Shown here one piece after another: positions 49,293 to 64,000 of a stretch of DNA of 64,000 nucleotides. Every line of letters starts with the position of its first letter. The stretch's first letter is position 1. The DNA is from Ectopseudomonas khazarica (lineage in GTDB: Bacteria; Pseudomonadota; Gammaproteobacteria; Pseudomonadales; Pseudomonadaceae): positions 124,001 to 188,000 of the forward strand of contig NZ_SBHZ01000007.1 in NCBI RefSeq assembly GCF_004521985.1, in the 5' to 3' direction. The notes beneath the pieces are model-generated. The model was not told the DNA's origin. It made no database searches and saw nothing but the letters and a program-made list of their open reading frames with translations. The position numbers were made by a program, and so were the translations under genes.

Positions 49293-50162
49293 TCAGCGGA
49301 TGTGAGCGAGCACGCCCTGCAATTCGTCGAGGGAGTTGTAGCGGATGACCAACTGGCCCTTGCCCTTGGCGCCGTGTTTTATCTGCACTGGCGAGCCCAG
49401 ACGCTCTGCCAGACGCTGCTCGAGGCGACTGATGTCCGGGTCGGGCTTGGCTTTTGCCGGCGCCGGTTTGGCACTCAGCCACTGGCGAACCAGCGCTTCG
49501 GTCTGGCGTACGGTGAGACCGCGTGCGACAACGTGTCGCGCAGCTTCGACCTGCTGTTCGAGGGGCAGACCGAGCAATGCACGGGCATGACCCATCTCCA
49601 GGTCGCCATGGGACAGCAGTGTCTTGATCTCGTCCGGCAGGGCGATCAGACGCAGCAGGTTGGTGATGGTGACGCGCGATTTGCCGACGGCATCGGCGAC
49701 CTGCTGCTGGGTCAGCTCGAATTCCTGCTGCAGGCGCTGCAGGGCGACGGCTTCCTCGATCGGGTTGAGGTCCTCGCGCTGGATGTTCTCGATCAGCGCC
49801 ATGGCGATGGCGGCTTCGTCCGCCAGCTCGCGAACCATGGCCGGGATCTTGTCCTGGCCGGCCAGCTGGCTGGCTCGCCAGCGACGCTCACCGGCGACGA
49901 TCTCGAAACGACCATCGCCGATCGGCCGCAGCACGATGGGTTGCATCACGCCCTGGGCGCGGATGGAGGCGGCGAGTTCTTCCAGAGCGGTCTGGTCCAT
50001 GTCGCGACGCGGCTGGTACTTGCCCCGCTGGATCAGTTCCAGCGGCACGTATTGCAGCTCACGCGTATCGACCTGGGCGGCCTCTTCCTGCAGTGCACTG
50101 ACGGTGTTGCCACCGAGCAGGGCGTCCAGACCTCGACCCAGACCTCGTTTCTTCGCAGCCAT
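49293..50162 (-). CDS. parB: Chromosome-partitioning protein ParB
   Basis: The product has 289 residues. N-terminal GRGLDALLGG; CTP-binding box GERRWRASQLAG near 91-102; HTH EAVALQRLQQEFELTQQQVADAVGKSRVTITNLLRL; C-terminal dimer domain. Binds parS sites, two of which lie in recF. The start is 12 bp downstream of the parA stop. Confidence 0.97.
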   Translation of the reverse strand: MAAKKRGLGRGLDALLGGNTVSALQEEAAQVDTRELQYVPLELIQRGKYQPRRDMDQTALEELAASIRAQGVMQPIVLRPIGDGRFEIVAGERRWRASQLAGQDKIPAMVRELADEAAIAMALIENIQREDLNPIEEAVALQRLQQEFELTQQQVADAVGKSRVTITNLLRLIALPDEIKTLLSHGDLEMGHARALLGLPLEQQVEAARHVVARGLTVRQTEALVRQWLSAKPAPAKAKPDPDISRLEQRLAERLGSPVQIKHGAKGKGQLVIRYNSLDELQGVLAHIR

Positions 50163-50173
50163 GCGGATGTTCC

Positions 50174-50962
50174 TTAAGCGGTAGCGGTTTTCGCGGCGGC
50201 GCGCTGACGGCGCACCAGCTCGCCGGCCAATGCCAGGTAGGCGATGGCACCACGGGATTGTTTGTCATACACCAGCGCCGGCATGCCGAAGCTCGGAGCC
50301 TCGGCCAGGCGCACGTTACGCGGGATCACGGCGTCGTACAGCTTGTCGCCGAAATGCTCCTTGAGCTGAGCGCTGACATCGTTGGTCAGGCTGATGCGCG
50401 GGTCGTACATGGTACGCAGCAGACCTTCGATCTGCAGCTTGGGATTGAGCAGCTGGCCGATGCGCTGGATGCTGTTGACCAGATCGGAGAGCCCTTCCAG
50501 CGCGTAGTACTCGCACTGCATGGGGATGATCACACCGTCGGCGGCGACCAGGGCGTTGATGGTCAGCATGTTCAGCGACGGCGGGCAGTCGATGAGGATG
50601 TAGTCGTAGTTCTCGCGGATCGGCGCCAGGGCATAGCGCAGGCGACTTTCCTTCATCTTCATTTCCAGCAGCGCGACTTCGGCGGCCGTCAGGTCGCGGT
50701 TGGCCGGCAACAGCTGGTAGCCGCCATGCTCGGAAAACTGCATCGCCTCGCTGAGATCGCATTCGCCGATCAGCACGTCGTAGATCGAGTGCTCGAGGGC
50801 ATGCTTGTCGATGCCACTGCCCATGGTCGCGTTGCCCTGCGGGTCGAGGTCGATGAGCAGCACGCGGCGCTTGGTCGCCACCAGAGAAGCAGCCAGGTTG
50901 ATGCACGTCGTGGTTTTGCCCACGCCGCCTTTCTGATTGGCGATCGCGAATACCTTGGCCAT
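50174..50962 (-). CDS. parA: Chromosome-partitioning ATPase ParA/Soj
   Basis: The product has 262 residues. Deviant Walker A KGGVGKTT at 11-18; Walker A' VLLIDLDPQGNATMG; ILIDCPPSLNMLTINAL. Works with ParB for origin segregation. Co-transcribed with rsmG and mnmG. Confidence 0.97.
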   Translation of the reverse strand: MAKVFAIANQKGGVGKTTTCINLAASLVATKRRVLLIDLDPQGNATMGSGIDKHALEHSIYDVLIGECDLSEAMQFSEHGGYQLLPANRDLTAAEVALLEMKMKESRLRYALAPIRENYDYILIDCPPSLNMLTINALVAADGVIIPMQCEYYALEGLSDLVNSIQRIGQLLNPKLQIEGLLRTMYDPRISLTNDVSAQLKEHFGDKLYDAVIPRNVRLAEAPSFGMPALVYDKQSRGAIAYLALAGELVRRQRAAAKTATA

Positions 50963-50974
50963 CTTCCTTCCCCC

Positions 50975-51618
50975 TTAGACCGAGCGACGCAGTATCAACA
51001 GATGGCGTTGGCCTTGGCAACCGGGAACCCGCAACACGTGCGTGGCACTGAGGCGGAAGTCCGCCGGCAACGCCTGCAGCTCATCGTCCGGGTGGACCCC
51101 TTTCATCGCCAGCCACTGGGTGTCGGCATTGCCAAGGTGGCGCGTCCAGTCGCTGAAATCCTGCAGGCTGCTGAACGCCCGCGAGCTGATGCCGTCGAAG
51201 GGCCGCTCGGGTCGATACGCTTCGACCCGGCTGTGGACAACCTCGAGGTTGTCGAGTTTCAGCTCGAGCTTCACCTGGACCAGAAAACGGGTCTTCTTGC
51301 CATTGGAGTCGAGCAGGGTGAAACGCCGTTCGGGGAACATGATCGCCAGCGGAATGCCGGGCATGCCGCCGCCGCTGCCGACGTCCAGCCAGTTATCCCC
51401 ACGCTCGGCCACGAAGGGCACCACCGACAGGCTGTCGAGCAGGTGACGCGACACCATCTCGTCGGGATCGCGCACGGCGGTGAGGTTGTAGGCCTTGTTC
51501 CACTTGATCAGCAGGCCCAGGTAGGCGAGCAGTTGCTGCTGTTGTGGCTCGCTGAGCTCGACGCCAAGCTCGCGAGCGCCCTGGATCAGTTCTTCGGCGT
51601 GACGCTGGGTGACCGACA

Positions 51619-51619
<1 letters not shown>
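50975..51619 (-). CDS. rsmG: 16S rRNA (guanine527-N7)-methyltransferase
   Basis: The product has 214 residues. SAM-binding [17 protein letters not shown] near 72-88; [22 protein letters not shown]. Its ATG shares a base with the mnmG stop (TGATG), so translation is coupled. Confidence 0.96.
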
Positions 51620-53514
<1,895 letters not shown>

Positions 53515-54150
53515 GCACCTCGTGCCTGTTGAGAAAGGGGTCTGAAAGAAAGGCGGCAAGTATAGGGACTTCGCTCTCCTGAATGAAGCCTTCTGCACAA
53601 AAAATAGCCAACCGGTTACCGCCGTTCTCTGCGCCTGTGCGCCCGACCTGATCACCTTCCTGACCTGTCAAAGCGGGTACTGGCTTATAAAGAATAGAAA
53701 GAGAGAATTTTTATAAAGCTTGTTCTTTATGTTTATGTATAGAGCAGGCCATTTCTGTGGATAACAAGCTACAGGCCATGTACATCAAGGTGTACAGAGA
53801 ATGATAAGCCTGTGTCGATCCTGCTCGTTTGCGCTGGGAAAGCTGCTGAACCACTGTGGATGGAATGGATGGTTATCAACAGGGGCGGTTACGCCCAGCT
53901 TTGTCATAGGCTTATGGGCAGGGTTCAGGGGCTGTTTTCCACAGGGTTTATCCGGGCCTGAATAACTCGCTGGCGAGGCGGCGCACGCTGGATATGTGAG
54001 GCGAAGGAAAGCTGCAGGCAGCGGGCATCAGCCCGGATGCGAGCCAGGAAGTGGCAAGGAAGGCTGAGTCGGCGCTGGGAGAAGGCTGGAGGAGCGCGCT
54101 TCGTACAACGGGAAGAGAGCGACGCGGCGGCCTGTCTCTGCCTGCCGGTG
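53515..54150. other. Long intergenic region upstream of mnmG with AT-rich and DnaA-box sequences
   Basis: 636 bp without a convincing gene. It holds an AT-rich stretch (53690-53745), a perfect DnaA box TGTGGATAA (53756-53764) and near matches TTATCAACA (about 53873) and TTTTCCACA (about 53935). Pseudomonas chromosomes have been reported with a second autonomously replicating region near gidA, which this may be. It also carries the mnmG promoter. The right part (54000-54150) shows nothing recognisable. Confidence 0.55.
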
Positions 54151-55518
54151 TCACTTGCCGATGCAGAAGCTGGAGAAGATGCGCCCCAGCAGGTCGTCGC
54201 TGCTGAAAGCGCCGGTGATCTCACCCAGGGCCTGCTGGGCCATGCGCAGGTCTTCGGCGAGGAGTTCGCCTGCGCCCATCAGGGTCAGCTGGTTGCGGCC
54301 GTGATCGAGGTACTGTTCGGCCTGGTGCAGGGCTTCGAGGTGGCGGCGACGGGCGCTGAAACCGCTTTCGGCGGTCTGTTGATAACCCATGCAGGCTTTC
54401 AGATGCTCGCGCAGCAGTTCCAGGCCTTCGGCAGACTTGGCCGACAGACTGAGGGTGACATGGCCATCGGCGCTGGTTGCCAGCGTGACGGTCTCGCCTG
54501 ACAGGTCGGCCTTGTTGCGGATCAGGGTGACGCGCACGGGATCCGGGCGCTGCTCGAGAAACTCCGGCCACAGGGCGAAGGGATCGGCTGCCTCCGGTGC
54601 GGTGGAGTCGACCACCAGCAGCACCCGGTCGGCCTCGCCTATGGCCTTCAGCGCGCGCTCCACGCCGATGCGCTCCACCTGGTCATCGGTAGCGCGCAGG
54701 CCGGCGGTGTCGACCACGTGCAGGGGCATGCCGTCGATGTGGATATGTTCGCGCAGGACGTCGCGGGTGGTGCCGGCGATATCCGTGACGATGGCCGCCT
54801 CGCGCCCGGCCAGGGCATTGAGCAGGCTGGACTTGCCGGCGTTGGGACGGCCAGCGATGACCACGGTCATGCCGTCGCGCAGCAAGGCGCCCTGGCCAGC
54901 TTCACGCAACACTGTGGATAAGTCTGCGCGAACGCCGTCGAGTTGCTTCAGCACATGGCCGTCGGCGAGAAAATCGATTTCTTCCTCGGGGAAGTCGATG
55001 GCCGCCTCGACATAGATGCGCAGCTGGATCAGCGCTTCGGTCAGCGCGTGCACGCGCCTGGAAAACTCGCCCTGCAACGAGCGCAGGGCGTTGCGTGCGG
55101 CCTGTTCGGAGCTGGCCTCGATCAGGTCGGCGATGGCTTCGGCCTGGGCCAGGTCGAGCTTGTCGTTGAGAAATGCACGTTCGCTGAACTCACCGGGTCG
55201 GGCCAGGCGTGCGCCCAGCTCCAGGCAACGGCGCAGCAGCAGGTCGAGCACCACCGGGCCACCGTGGCCCTGCAGTTCGAGCACGTCCTCGCCGGTGAAG
55301 GAGTTCGGGCCGGGAAAGTAGATCGCCAGGCCTTCGTCCAGTACCTGCTCGGCCTCGCCGTGAAAGGCGCCGTGATGAGCGAAGCGGGGTTTCAGCTCGC
55401 GCCGGCAGATCGTCTGCGCCAACCGCCCGGCCAGTGGCCCCGAGACCCGCACGATGCCGACGCCGCCGCGTCCCTGGGCGGTGGCTACGGCTGCGATGGT
55501 GTCTCGGGCATGGGTCAT
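54151..55518 (-). CDS. mnmE: tRNA modification GTPase MnmE (TrmE)
   Basis: 455 residues from ATG 55518. N-terminal [21 protein letters not shown]1 [22 protein letters not shown] (G2/G3 region), DTAG; NKAD (G4); C-terminal FCIGK with the catalytic Cys. Partner of MnmG. A DnaA-box 9-mer lies at 54913. Confidence 0.97.
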   Translation of the reverse strand: MTHARDTIAAVATAQGRGGVGIVRVSGPLAGRLAQTICRRELKPRFAHHGAFHGEAEQVLDEGLAIYFPGPNSFTGEDVLELQGHGGPVVLDLLLRRCLELGARLARPGEFSERAFLNDKLDLAQAEAIADLIEASSEQAARNALRSLQGEFSRRVHALTEALIQLRIYVEAAIDFPEEEIDFLADGHVLKQLDGVRADLSTVLREAGQGALLRDGMTVVIAGRPNAGKSSLLNALAGREAAIVTDIAGTTRDVLREHIHIDGMPLHVVDTAGLRATDDQVERIGVERALKAIGEADRVLLVVDSTAPEAADPFALWPEFLEQRPDPVRVTLIRNKADLSGETVTLATSADGHVTLSLSAKSAEGLELLREHLKACMGYQQTAESGFSARRRHLEALHQAEQYLDHGRNQLTLMGAGELLAEDLRMAQQALGEITGAFSSDDLLGRIFSSFCIGK

Positions 55519-55573
55519 GGCATTCACTCGGTTGTAGGCAGGGCCAGGGTCGCTACGGGGACGATGGATAGCA

Positions 55574-55597
55574 AAACGCCCCAATCATGGGGCGTTT
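55574..55597 (-). terminator. Rho-independent terminator downstream of yidC
   Basis: ACGCCCC - ATGATT - GGGGCGT followed by TTTGC on the minus strand, 27 bp after the yidC stop codon and before mnmE. Confidence 0.8.
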
Positions 55598-55623
55598 GCT
55601 TGATGCTTGGAAGCCTTGTCGAA

Positions 55624-57369
55624 TCAGGCGTTGGCCGGTTTCGATGCGGCTTCGATCCTGCGCGTAATGTACCACTGCTGGGCGATGGACAGGCAGTTGT
55701 TGACCACCCAGTACAGCACCAGACCAGCCGGGAACCACAGGAAGAAGAAGGTGAAGATGATCGGCATCAGCTTCATCACGCGCGCCTGCATGGGGTCCGG
55801 CGGCGTCGGGTTGAGCTGCTGCTGGATGAACATGGTCGCGCCCATGATGATCGGCAGGATGAAGAACGGATCCTTGATCGACAGGTCGGTGATCCAGAAC
55901 ATCCACGGTGCCTGACGCATCTCCACGGATTCCAGCAGTACCCAGTACAGGGCGAGGAACACCGGCATCTGCACCAGGATCGGCAGGCAGCCGCCCAGCG
56001 GATTGATCTTCTCTTTCTTGTACAGCTCCATCATCGCCTGGGACATCTTCTGGCGATCGTCACCGTGCTGCTCTTTCAGGGCCTGCAGCTTCGGCGATAC
56101 GGCACGCATGCGCGCCATCGAGCGGTAGCTGGCGGCCGACAGCGGGAAGAAGATCAGCTTGATGATGATGGTCAGGAAGATGATCGACCAGCCCCAGTTG
56201 CCCAGCAGGCTGTGGATGACTTGCAGCAGCCAGAAGATCGGCTGGGCGAGGAACCACAGGAAGCCGTAGTCGACGGTCAGCTCCAGGCCCGGGGACAGGG
56301 TACCCAGGTGTTCCTGCAGCTTGGGACCGGCATAGAGGACGGCACCGGTTTCGCCCTTGGCGCCGGCAGCGACCTGTACGGCCGGGCCGGTGAAGCCGAC
56401 GATGTAGTTGCCCTGGCTGTCCTTGCGGGTCTGGATCAGGTTGCTGGCATCCTTGCTCGGCACCCAGGCGGTGACGAAGTAATGCTGCAGCCAGGCCACC
56501 CAGCCACCCTGGACGGTTTCCTTGAAGGCGTGCTTGTCGATGTCTTTCATCGACAGCTTCTTGTAGGGCTCGTCAGGGGTCCAGACGGCGGCGCCCAGGT
56601 AGGTGGCGGTTCCGGTCGCGGTGGTCGAGGACGGATCGCCGCTGCTGTCACGCTTGAGCTGGGCGAACAGGTTGCCGCTCCAGGCCTGATCGCTCTGGTT
56701 GTCGATCAGGTAACGAACGTCGACCTGGTAGGCGGACGGATCGATGCAGCCAGGCTTCTTCAGCTGCTGCTCACGGGCCGAGCACTCTGGGTTGAGGCCA
56801 CGCTTGAAGCTGTAGCGCTTGATGTAGCTGACGCCGTTTTCGCTGTAGGTCAGGTCGACCACCAGGCTGTCCTGGCCTTCGGCCAGCGCATAGCTCTGCT
56901 TCTCGCTGCTCCACAGGGCACGGCCGCTGGATTTGTCCGGAGCGTTCTGGCCGATCAGGCCGCTCTGGGCCAGATAGGTGCGCTCGCTGCCATTGTCGAA
57001 CAGCTGGAAGGGCACGTCCGGGCGGTCCTGACGGCGAGGGTACTGAGGCAGACGCAGTTGCACGACGTCGCCACCGCGAGGATCGATGGCCAGCTCGAGC
57101 ACGTCGGTCTTGACCCGAATCAGCTCGTCGCTGGTGGCAGCGGTCGGCGCCACGGCAGCAGCGCTGGGCTCGGCCACGGCAGTGGGGATGTCATCGCCGC
57201 TGGTGCTGGCGGATGCCGCTGGCGTGTCAGGCAGGTTGGGCGTCGCGACGTTCGAGGTGCTTACCTCGGCCGGCAGGGCAGCCTGGCCATAGTCCTGGTT
57301 CCATTGCAGGACCATGAGGTAGGACACGACTGCCAGGGCGACGATCAGGATCGAGCGTTGGATATCCAT
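55624..57369 (-). CDS. yidC: Membrane protein insertase YidC
   Basis: The product has 581 residues. N-terminal membrane anchor (SILIVALAVVSYLMVLQW), large periplasmic domain, then conserved membrane core (FFPLSAASYRSMARMRAVSPKLQALKE, GGCLPILVQMPVFLALYWVL, LYWVVNNCLSIAQQW). Inserts proteins such as subunit c into the inner membrane. Confidence 0.97.
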   Translation of the reverse strand: MDIQRSILIVALAVVSYLMVLQWNQDYGQAALPAEVSTSNVATPNLPDTPAASASTSGDDIPTAVAEPSAAAVAPTAATSDELIRVKTDVLELAIDPRGGDVVQLRLPQYPRRQDRPDVPFQLFDNGSERTYLAQSGLIGQNAPDKSSGRALWSSEKQSYALAEGQDSLVVDLTYSENGVSYIKRYSFKRGLNPECSAREQQLKKPGCIDPSAYQVDVRYLIDNQSDQAWSGNLFAQLKRDSSGDPSSTTATGTATYLGAAVWTPDEPYKKLSMKDIDKHAFKETVQGGWVAWLQHYFVTAWVPSKDASNLIQTRKDSQGNYIVGFTGPAVQVAAGAKGETGAVLYAGPKLQEHLGTLSPGLELTVDYGFLWFLAQPIFWLLQVIHSLLGNWGWSIIFLTIIIKLIFFPLSAASYRSMARMRAVSPKLQALKEQHGDDRQKMSQAMMELYKKEKINPLGGCLPILVQMPVFLALYWVLLESVEMRQAPWMFWITDLSIKDPFFILPIIMGATMFIQQQLNPTPPDPMQARVMKLMPIIFTFFFLWFPAGLVLYWVVNNCLSIAQQWYITRRIEAASKPANA

Positions 57370-57371
57370 GA

Positions 57372-57617
57372 TTATTCGGCCATCGAAGGGGATCGGGATG
57401 TTTTCGCGGGGGGCACCGGGTCGTAGCCACCTGGATTCCAGGGATGGCAGCGACCTAGCCGGCGGGCTGTCAGCCAGCCACCACGCAGGAAGCCATGTTG
57501 ATCGATGGCTTCGTAGGCATAGCAGGAACAGCTTGGGTAGAAGCGGCAGTGACTGGCCATCAGGGGGCTGATGGCGTAGCGATAAACCTGGATGCAGGCT
57601 AGGGCCACTTTACGCAT
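57372..57617 (-). CDS. yidD: Membrane protein insertion efficiency factor YidD
   Basis: 81 residues from ATG 57617. Family motif [30 protein letters not shown] with three Cys, and [17 protein letters not shown]. Overlaps the rnpA 3' end by 8 bp and precedes yidC by 2 bp. Confidence 0.95.
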   Translation of the reverse strand: MRKVALACIQVYRYAISPLMASHCRFYPSCSCYAYEAIDQHGFLRGGWLTARRLGRCHPWNPGGYDPVPPAKTSRSPSMAE

Positions 57618-58014
57618 GGGGCGTGTCGCTTGTCCCGGGGGATGGTTCTGCGTCGTGACTGGGCCGGTTACGGGCCAGGCGTTTCCAGAGTTTGCCGAAC
57701 TGCTGAGCGAGTTCGGCATTTTCCAGATCGCCTAGCCCTTTCCGGGCGACCACCACGATGTCCCAGCCAATCAGGTTGTGCTGATTGAGCCGGAACGACT
57801 CGCGGATTTGACGCTTGATGCGGTTGCGCTCGACGGCGAGCTTGACGCTCTTCTTGCCGATCACCAGACCTAGACGGGAATGATCAAGCTGGTTGTCGCG
57901 CGCTAGCAACAGGACACTTTTGCCCGGAGCCTTACCGCTTGGGGAGTCGAAGACTGCCTTGAATTGCCGGGGAGTCAGCAGTCGCTTTTCCCGGCCGAAG
58001 CCTCGACTCACCAC
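57610..58014 (-). CDS. rnpA: Ribonuclease P protein component
   Basis: 134 residues from GTG 58014 (a second GTG at 58011). RNP motif region [18 protein letters not shown] near 57-74; [18 protein letters not shown]. Helps RNase P process tRNA 5' ends. 13 bp after rpmH. Confidence 0.95.
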   Translation of the reverse strand: MVSRGFGREKRLLTPRQFKAVFDSPSGKAPGKSVLLLARDNQLDHSRLGLVIGKKSVKLAVERNRIKRQIRESFRLNQHNLIGWDIVVVARKGLGDLENAELAQQFGKLWKRLARNRPSHDAEPSPGTSDTPHA

Positions 58015-58027
58015 CTGTCTGGATGAA

Positions 58028-58162
58028 TTAGACAGTCAGACGCTTGCGGCCCTTGGCGCGACGACGCGACAGGACTTGACGGCCGTTCTTGGTGGCCATA
58101 CGAGCACGGAAACCGTGGGTGCGAGCGCGCTTGATGGTGCTGGGTTGGAAAGTGCGTTTCAT
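58028..58162 (-). CDS. rpmH: 50S ribosomal protein L34
   Basis: 44 residues; too short for usual ORF cut-offs but unmistakable: starts [18 protein letters not shown] and ends [13 protein letters not shown]. First gene of the rpmH-rnpA-yidD-yidC cluster, divergent from dnaA. Confidence 0.98.
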
Positions 58163-58680
58163 GGTGCGTTACCTGGGTGATCGACTAGGGTCGGAATGAC
58201 CCCGGTTTAAAGAGACCGGCAATTCTAGAGAAAGCCGCACGGTAGGTCAATTTCCAACCAACCTTATTCGCCAGATAAGAATAGAAAGAAGGAAAGGGTT
58301 TAAAGAACCTTTTCTCTTTTTATGATGATTAGCGCCGTGCCCCGTTGTGGAAAACCCGCTGCAGCGCCGGCTGCCTGTGGCGTGCGCGGAATCATAAGCC
58401 TGTCTGAAACGGGTGCGTGAGGTGTGTGCCCGCTGGGTACAGCCTGAGGACAGAATGCTGGTTTACCCACAGGTCGTTTATCCCTGCACTCATCCCCAGG
58501 CTTTTGCAGAATGTTCAGGGGCGCTTATCCACAAGGTTTGGCGCGCCCAAGATAAGCCTGATGAATGTAACTAAGGCTTTGATTTTACTTGGCCATCTTC
58601 ATCTTGCTATGTGGATAACTCGGTCGTGGCTCGCTACAATGGCAGCTGTTTTTGCACGCCGCCTGGATAGGGGATAGTCA
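58163..58680. other. Chromosomal replication origin oriC (rpmH-dnaA intergenic)
   Basis: 518 bp. AT-rich unwinding-type segment at about 58255-58330; perfect DnaA boxes TTATCCACA at 58525-58533 and TGTGGATAA at 58610-58618; near matches TTACCCACA (58464) and TGTGGAAAA (58346). Location between rpmH and dnaA is the established Pseudomonas oriC. Also contains the dnaA and rpmH promoters. Confidence 0.93.
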
Positions 58681-60171
58681 GTGTCAGTGGAACTATGGCA
58701 GCAGTGCGTCGAGCTCCTGCGCGATGAATTGCCGGCCCAGCAATTCAACACCTGGATACGTCCTCTGCAGGTCGAAGCCGAAGGCGACGAGCTGCGTGTC
58801 TACGCGCCCAACCGCTTCGTGCTCGATTGGGTCAATGAAAAGTACCTGAGTCGTCTGCTGGAGCTGCTCGGTGAGCGCGCCGGTGGCCTGGTGCCTGCGC
58901 TTTCCTTATTAATAGGTAGCAAGCGCGCGGCAACCGCTCGTGTTGCACCGACCGCGCCGCCACCGGCTGCCGCTCGTGCCGCGCAGCAGCAGAAAGTCGC
59001 CGCGACCAGCAAGCCCGTTCCGCCACCCGTGCAGGAAGAGCCTTCGCGCGCCAGTTTCGACTCCATGGCCGGCGCTGCTCCGCAACCGCCGACACCGGCC
59101 GTTGCGCCGCGTACAGAACGTACGGTGCAGGTCGAAGGTGGGCTCAAGCACACCAGTTACCTCAATCGCACCTTCACCTTCGACAACTTCGTCGAGGGCA
59201 AGTCCAACCAGTTGGCGCGTGCCGCTGCCTGGCAGGTGGCCGATAATCCCAAGCACGGCTACAACCCGCTGTTCCTCTATGGCGGTGTCGGCCTGGGCAA
59301 GACGCACCTGATGCACGCGGTGGGCAATCACCTGCTGGCGAAGAACCCCAATGCCAAGGTGGTCTATCTGCACTCCGAGCGTTTCGTCGCCGACATGGTC
59401 AAGGCGCTGCAGCTCAACGCCATCAACGAGTTCAAGCGTTTCTACCGTTCGGTGGACGCGCTGCTGATCGATGACATCCAGTTCTTCGCCAAGAAGGAGC
59501 GCTCCCAGGAGGAGTTCTTCCATACCTTCAACGCGCTGCTCGAAGGTGGTCAGCAGGTCATTCTCACCAGTGACCGCTACCCGAAGGAGATCGAGGGGCT
59601 GGAGGAGCGCCTGAAGTCGCGCTTCGGCTGGGGCCTGACCGTTGCGGTCGAGCCGCCTGAGCTGGAGACCCGTGTCGCGATCCTGATGAAGAAGGCCGAC
59701 CAGGCCAAGGTGGATCTGCCGCACGATGCGGCCTTCTTCATTGCCCAGCGCATTCGCTCCAACGTGCGCGAGCTGGAAGGTGCGTTGAAACGGGTGATCG
59801 CTCACTCGCACTTCATGGGACGTGACATCACCATCGAGCTGATCCGTGAGTCGCTCAAGGATCTGCTGGCCCTGCAGGACAAGCTGGTCAGCATCGACAA
59901 TATCCAGCGCACCACGGCCGAGTACTACAAGATCAAGATCTCCGACCTGCTGTCCAAACGACGCTCGCGTTCCATCGCACGGCCGCGTCAGGTGGCGATG
60001 GCTCTGTCGAAGGAACTGACCAACCACAGCCTGCCGGAAATCGGTGTGGCCTTCGGCGGTCGTGATCACACCACGGTATTGCACGCATGCCGTAAGATTG
60101 CTGAACTTAGGGAATCCGACGCGGACATCCGCGAGGACTACAAGAACCTGCTGCGTACCCTGACTACCTGA
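58681..60171 (+). CDS. dnaA: Chromosomal replication initiator DnaA
   Basis: 496 residues starting at GTG 58681. Domain I ([26 protein letters not shown]), a long Ala/Pro/Gln linker (about 85-150), AAA+ with Walker [11 protein letters not shown] near 201, Walker [10 protein letters not shown], and domain IV box [14 protein letters not shown] binding TTATCCACA. Initiates replication at oriC. Confidence 0.98.
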   Translation: MSVELWQQCVELLRDELPAQQFNTWIRPLQVEAEGDELRVYAPNRFVLDWVNEKYLSRLLELLGERAGGLVPALSLLIGSKRAATARVAPTAPPPAAARAAQQQKVAATSKPVPPPVQEEPSRASFDSMAGAAPQPPTPAVAPRTERTVQVEGGLKHTSYLNRTFTFDNFVEGKSNQLARAAAWQVADNPKHGYNPLFLYGGVGLGKTHLMHAVGNHLLAKNPNAKVVYLHSERFVADMVKALQLNAINEFKRFYRSVDALLIDDIQFFAKKERSQEEFFHTFNALLEGGQQVILTSDRYPKEIEGLEERLKSRFGWGLTVAVEPPELETRVAILMKKADQAKVDLPHDAAFFIAQRIRSNVRELEGALKRVIAHSHFMGRDITIELIRESLKDLLALQDKLVSIDNIQRTTAEYYKIKISDLLSKRRSRSIARPRQVAMALSKELTNHSLPEIGVAFGGRDHTTVLHACRKIAELRESDADIREDYKNLLRTLTT

Positions 60172-60202
60172 TTCGCAGCTCCACGAGGCAAGGGACTAGA
60201 CC

Positions 60203-61306
60203 ATGCATTTCACCATTCAACGCGAAGCCCTGTTGAAACCCCTGCAACTGGTCGCCGGTGTCGTGGAACGACGCCAGACGCTGCCGGTTCTGTCCAACGT
60301 CCTGCTGGTGGTCGAAGGCCAGCAGCTGTCGCTGACCGGTACCGACCTGGAAGTCGAACTGGTTGGCCGCGTCACGCTGGAAGATGCCGCCGAGCCGGGC
60401 GAAATCACCGTGCCGGCACGCAAGCTGATGGACATCTGCAAGAGCCTGCCGAGCGACGCGCTGATCGATATCCGCGTCGACGACCAGAAGTTGCTGGTCA
60501 AGGCCGGTCGCAGCCGCTTCACCTTGTCGACCCTGCCGGCCAATGACTTCCCCACCGTCGAGGAAGGTCCGGGTTCGCTGACCTTCAACCTGCCGCAGGC
60601 CAAGCTGCGTCGCCTGATCGAGCGCACCAGTTTCGCCATGGCTCAGCAGGACGTGCGCTACTACCTCAACGGTATGCTGCTGGAAGTACAGAGCGGCATG
60701 CTGCGCGCCGTGGCCACCGACGGTCACCGTCTGGCCATGTGCTCGATGGAAGCCAGCATCCAGCAGGACGGCAAGCACCAGGTGATCGTGCCGCGCAAAG
60801 GTATTCTCGAGCTGGCGCGCCTGCTCACCGAACAGGACGCAGAAGTGGCCATCGTCCTGGGTCAACACCACATCCGTGCCAACACCGGCGAGTTCACCTT
60901 CACCTCCAAGCTGGTCGACGGCAAGTTCCCGGATTACGAGCGCGTGCTGCCACGCGGTGGTGACAAGCTGGTGCTGGCGGATCGTCAGGGGCTGCGTGAA
61001 GCGTTCAGCCGTACGGCGATTCTCTCCAACGAGAAGTACCGCGGTATTCGCCTGACCCTGGCGGCCGGTCTGCTGAAGATCCAGGCCAACAACCCGGAGC
61101 AGGAAGAGGCCGAGGAAGAGATCGTTGTCGACTACAACGGCAGCGGCCTGGAGATCGGTTTCAACGTCAGCTACCTGCTGGACGTGCTGGGTGTGATGGG
61201 CACCGAACAGGTTCGCCTGATTCTCTCCGATTCCAACAGCAGTGCCCTGCTGCAGGAAGCCGACAACGACGATTCTGCCTACGTCGTCATGCCGATGAGG
61301 CTCTAA
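60203..61306 (+). CDS. dnaN: DNA polymerase III beta sliding clamp
   Basis: 367 residues in three repeated clamp domains; starts [35 protein letters not shown] and ends [10 protein letters not shown], where partner proteins bind. 31 bp after dnaA, same operon. Confidence 0.98.
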   Translation: MHFTIQREALLKPLQLVAGVVERRQTLPVLSNVLLVVEGQQLSLTGTDLEVELVGRVTLEDAAEPGEITVPARKLMDICKSLPSDALIDIRVDDQKLLVKAGRSRFTLSTLPANDFPTVEEGPGSLTFNLPQAKLRRLIERTSFAMAQQDVRYYLNGMLLEVQSGMLRAVATDGHRLAMCSMEASIQQDGKHQVIVPRKGILELARLLTEQDAEVAIVLGQHHIRANTGEFTFTSKLVDGKFPDYERVLPRGGDKLVLADRQGLREAFSRTAILSNEKYRGIRLTLAAGLLKIQANNPEQEEAEEEIVVDYNGSGLEIGFNVSYLLDVLGVMGTEQVRLILSDSNSSALLQEADNDDSAYVVMPMRL

Positions 61307-61313
61307 GCCTTTA

Positions 61314-64000
<2,687 letters not shown>

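Overview
The window is high-GC chromosomal DNA from a Pseudomonas. The right half is the classical Pseudomonas replication-origin block: rpmH-rnpA-yidD-yidC-mnmE and mnmG-rsmG-parA-parB-atpIBEFHAGDC-glmU-glmR-glmS on the minus strand, and dnaA-dnaN-recF-gyrB on the plus strand. The oriC interval (58163-58680) contains DnaA boxes, and two perfect parS sites lie inside recF. GC content, codon use and REP-type palindromes (GTAGGAGC...GCTCCTAC, GTAGCCCGGATG..., GTAGGGTGGA...TCCACCCTAC) agree with Pseudomonas. The species cannot be fixed by eye. No rRNA, tRNA, CRISPR array or insertion sequence was recognised.

Left part (1-11.3 kb): a truncated TonB-dependent receptor gene lies behind a cobalamin riboswitch and a near-consensus Zur box. 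Next come a 2Fe-2S ferredoxin-like gene and a three-gene bufferin operon (bufA-bufB-bufC), which encodes a copper-binding modified peptide, its MNIO modifying enzyme and a partner protein. The first block of aerobic cobalamin genes follows: cobK-cobL on minus; cobG-cobH-cobI and the CbiG-CobJ fusion on plus, with a second cobalamin riboswitch ahead of cobG. From 11.3 to 22.9 kb is an accessory stretch of regulators (AraC, GlxA-type, LysR), LysE-type exporters, a flavin reductase, an SDR dehydrogenase, an MFS symporter, an AhpD-like protein, a second TonB receptor and two GNAT acetyltransferases. The two acetyltransferase genes are bracketed by about 110-bp direct repeats.

The second cobalamin block (22.9-33.8 kb) reads on the minus strand: riboswitch, cobW, cobN, an ABC-F ATPase gene, chelatase chlI, chlD, cobF. 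cobE-cobM diverge on the plus strand. The chlI and chlD frames are joined by a slippery A AAA AAG heptamer in the correct phase, followed 6 nt later by an 8-bp stem-loop. This strongly suggests programmed -1 frameshifting that gives both chelatase subunits from one gene. A ParD-like gene overlapping a methionine aminopeptidase gene, a nitroreductase and a LysR regulator lead into the glm, atp and origin housekeeping region.

Across the whole window the 9-mer TTATCCACA (perfect DnaA box) occurs about 19 times, many inside genes far from oriC. That is far above base-composition expectation.
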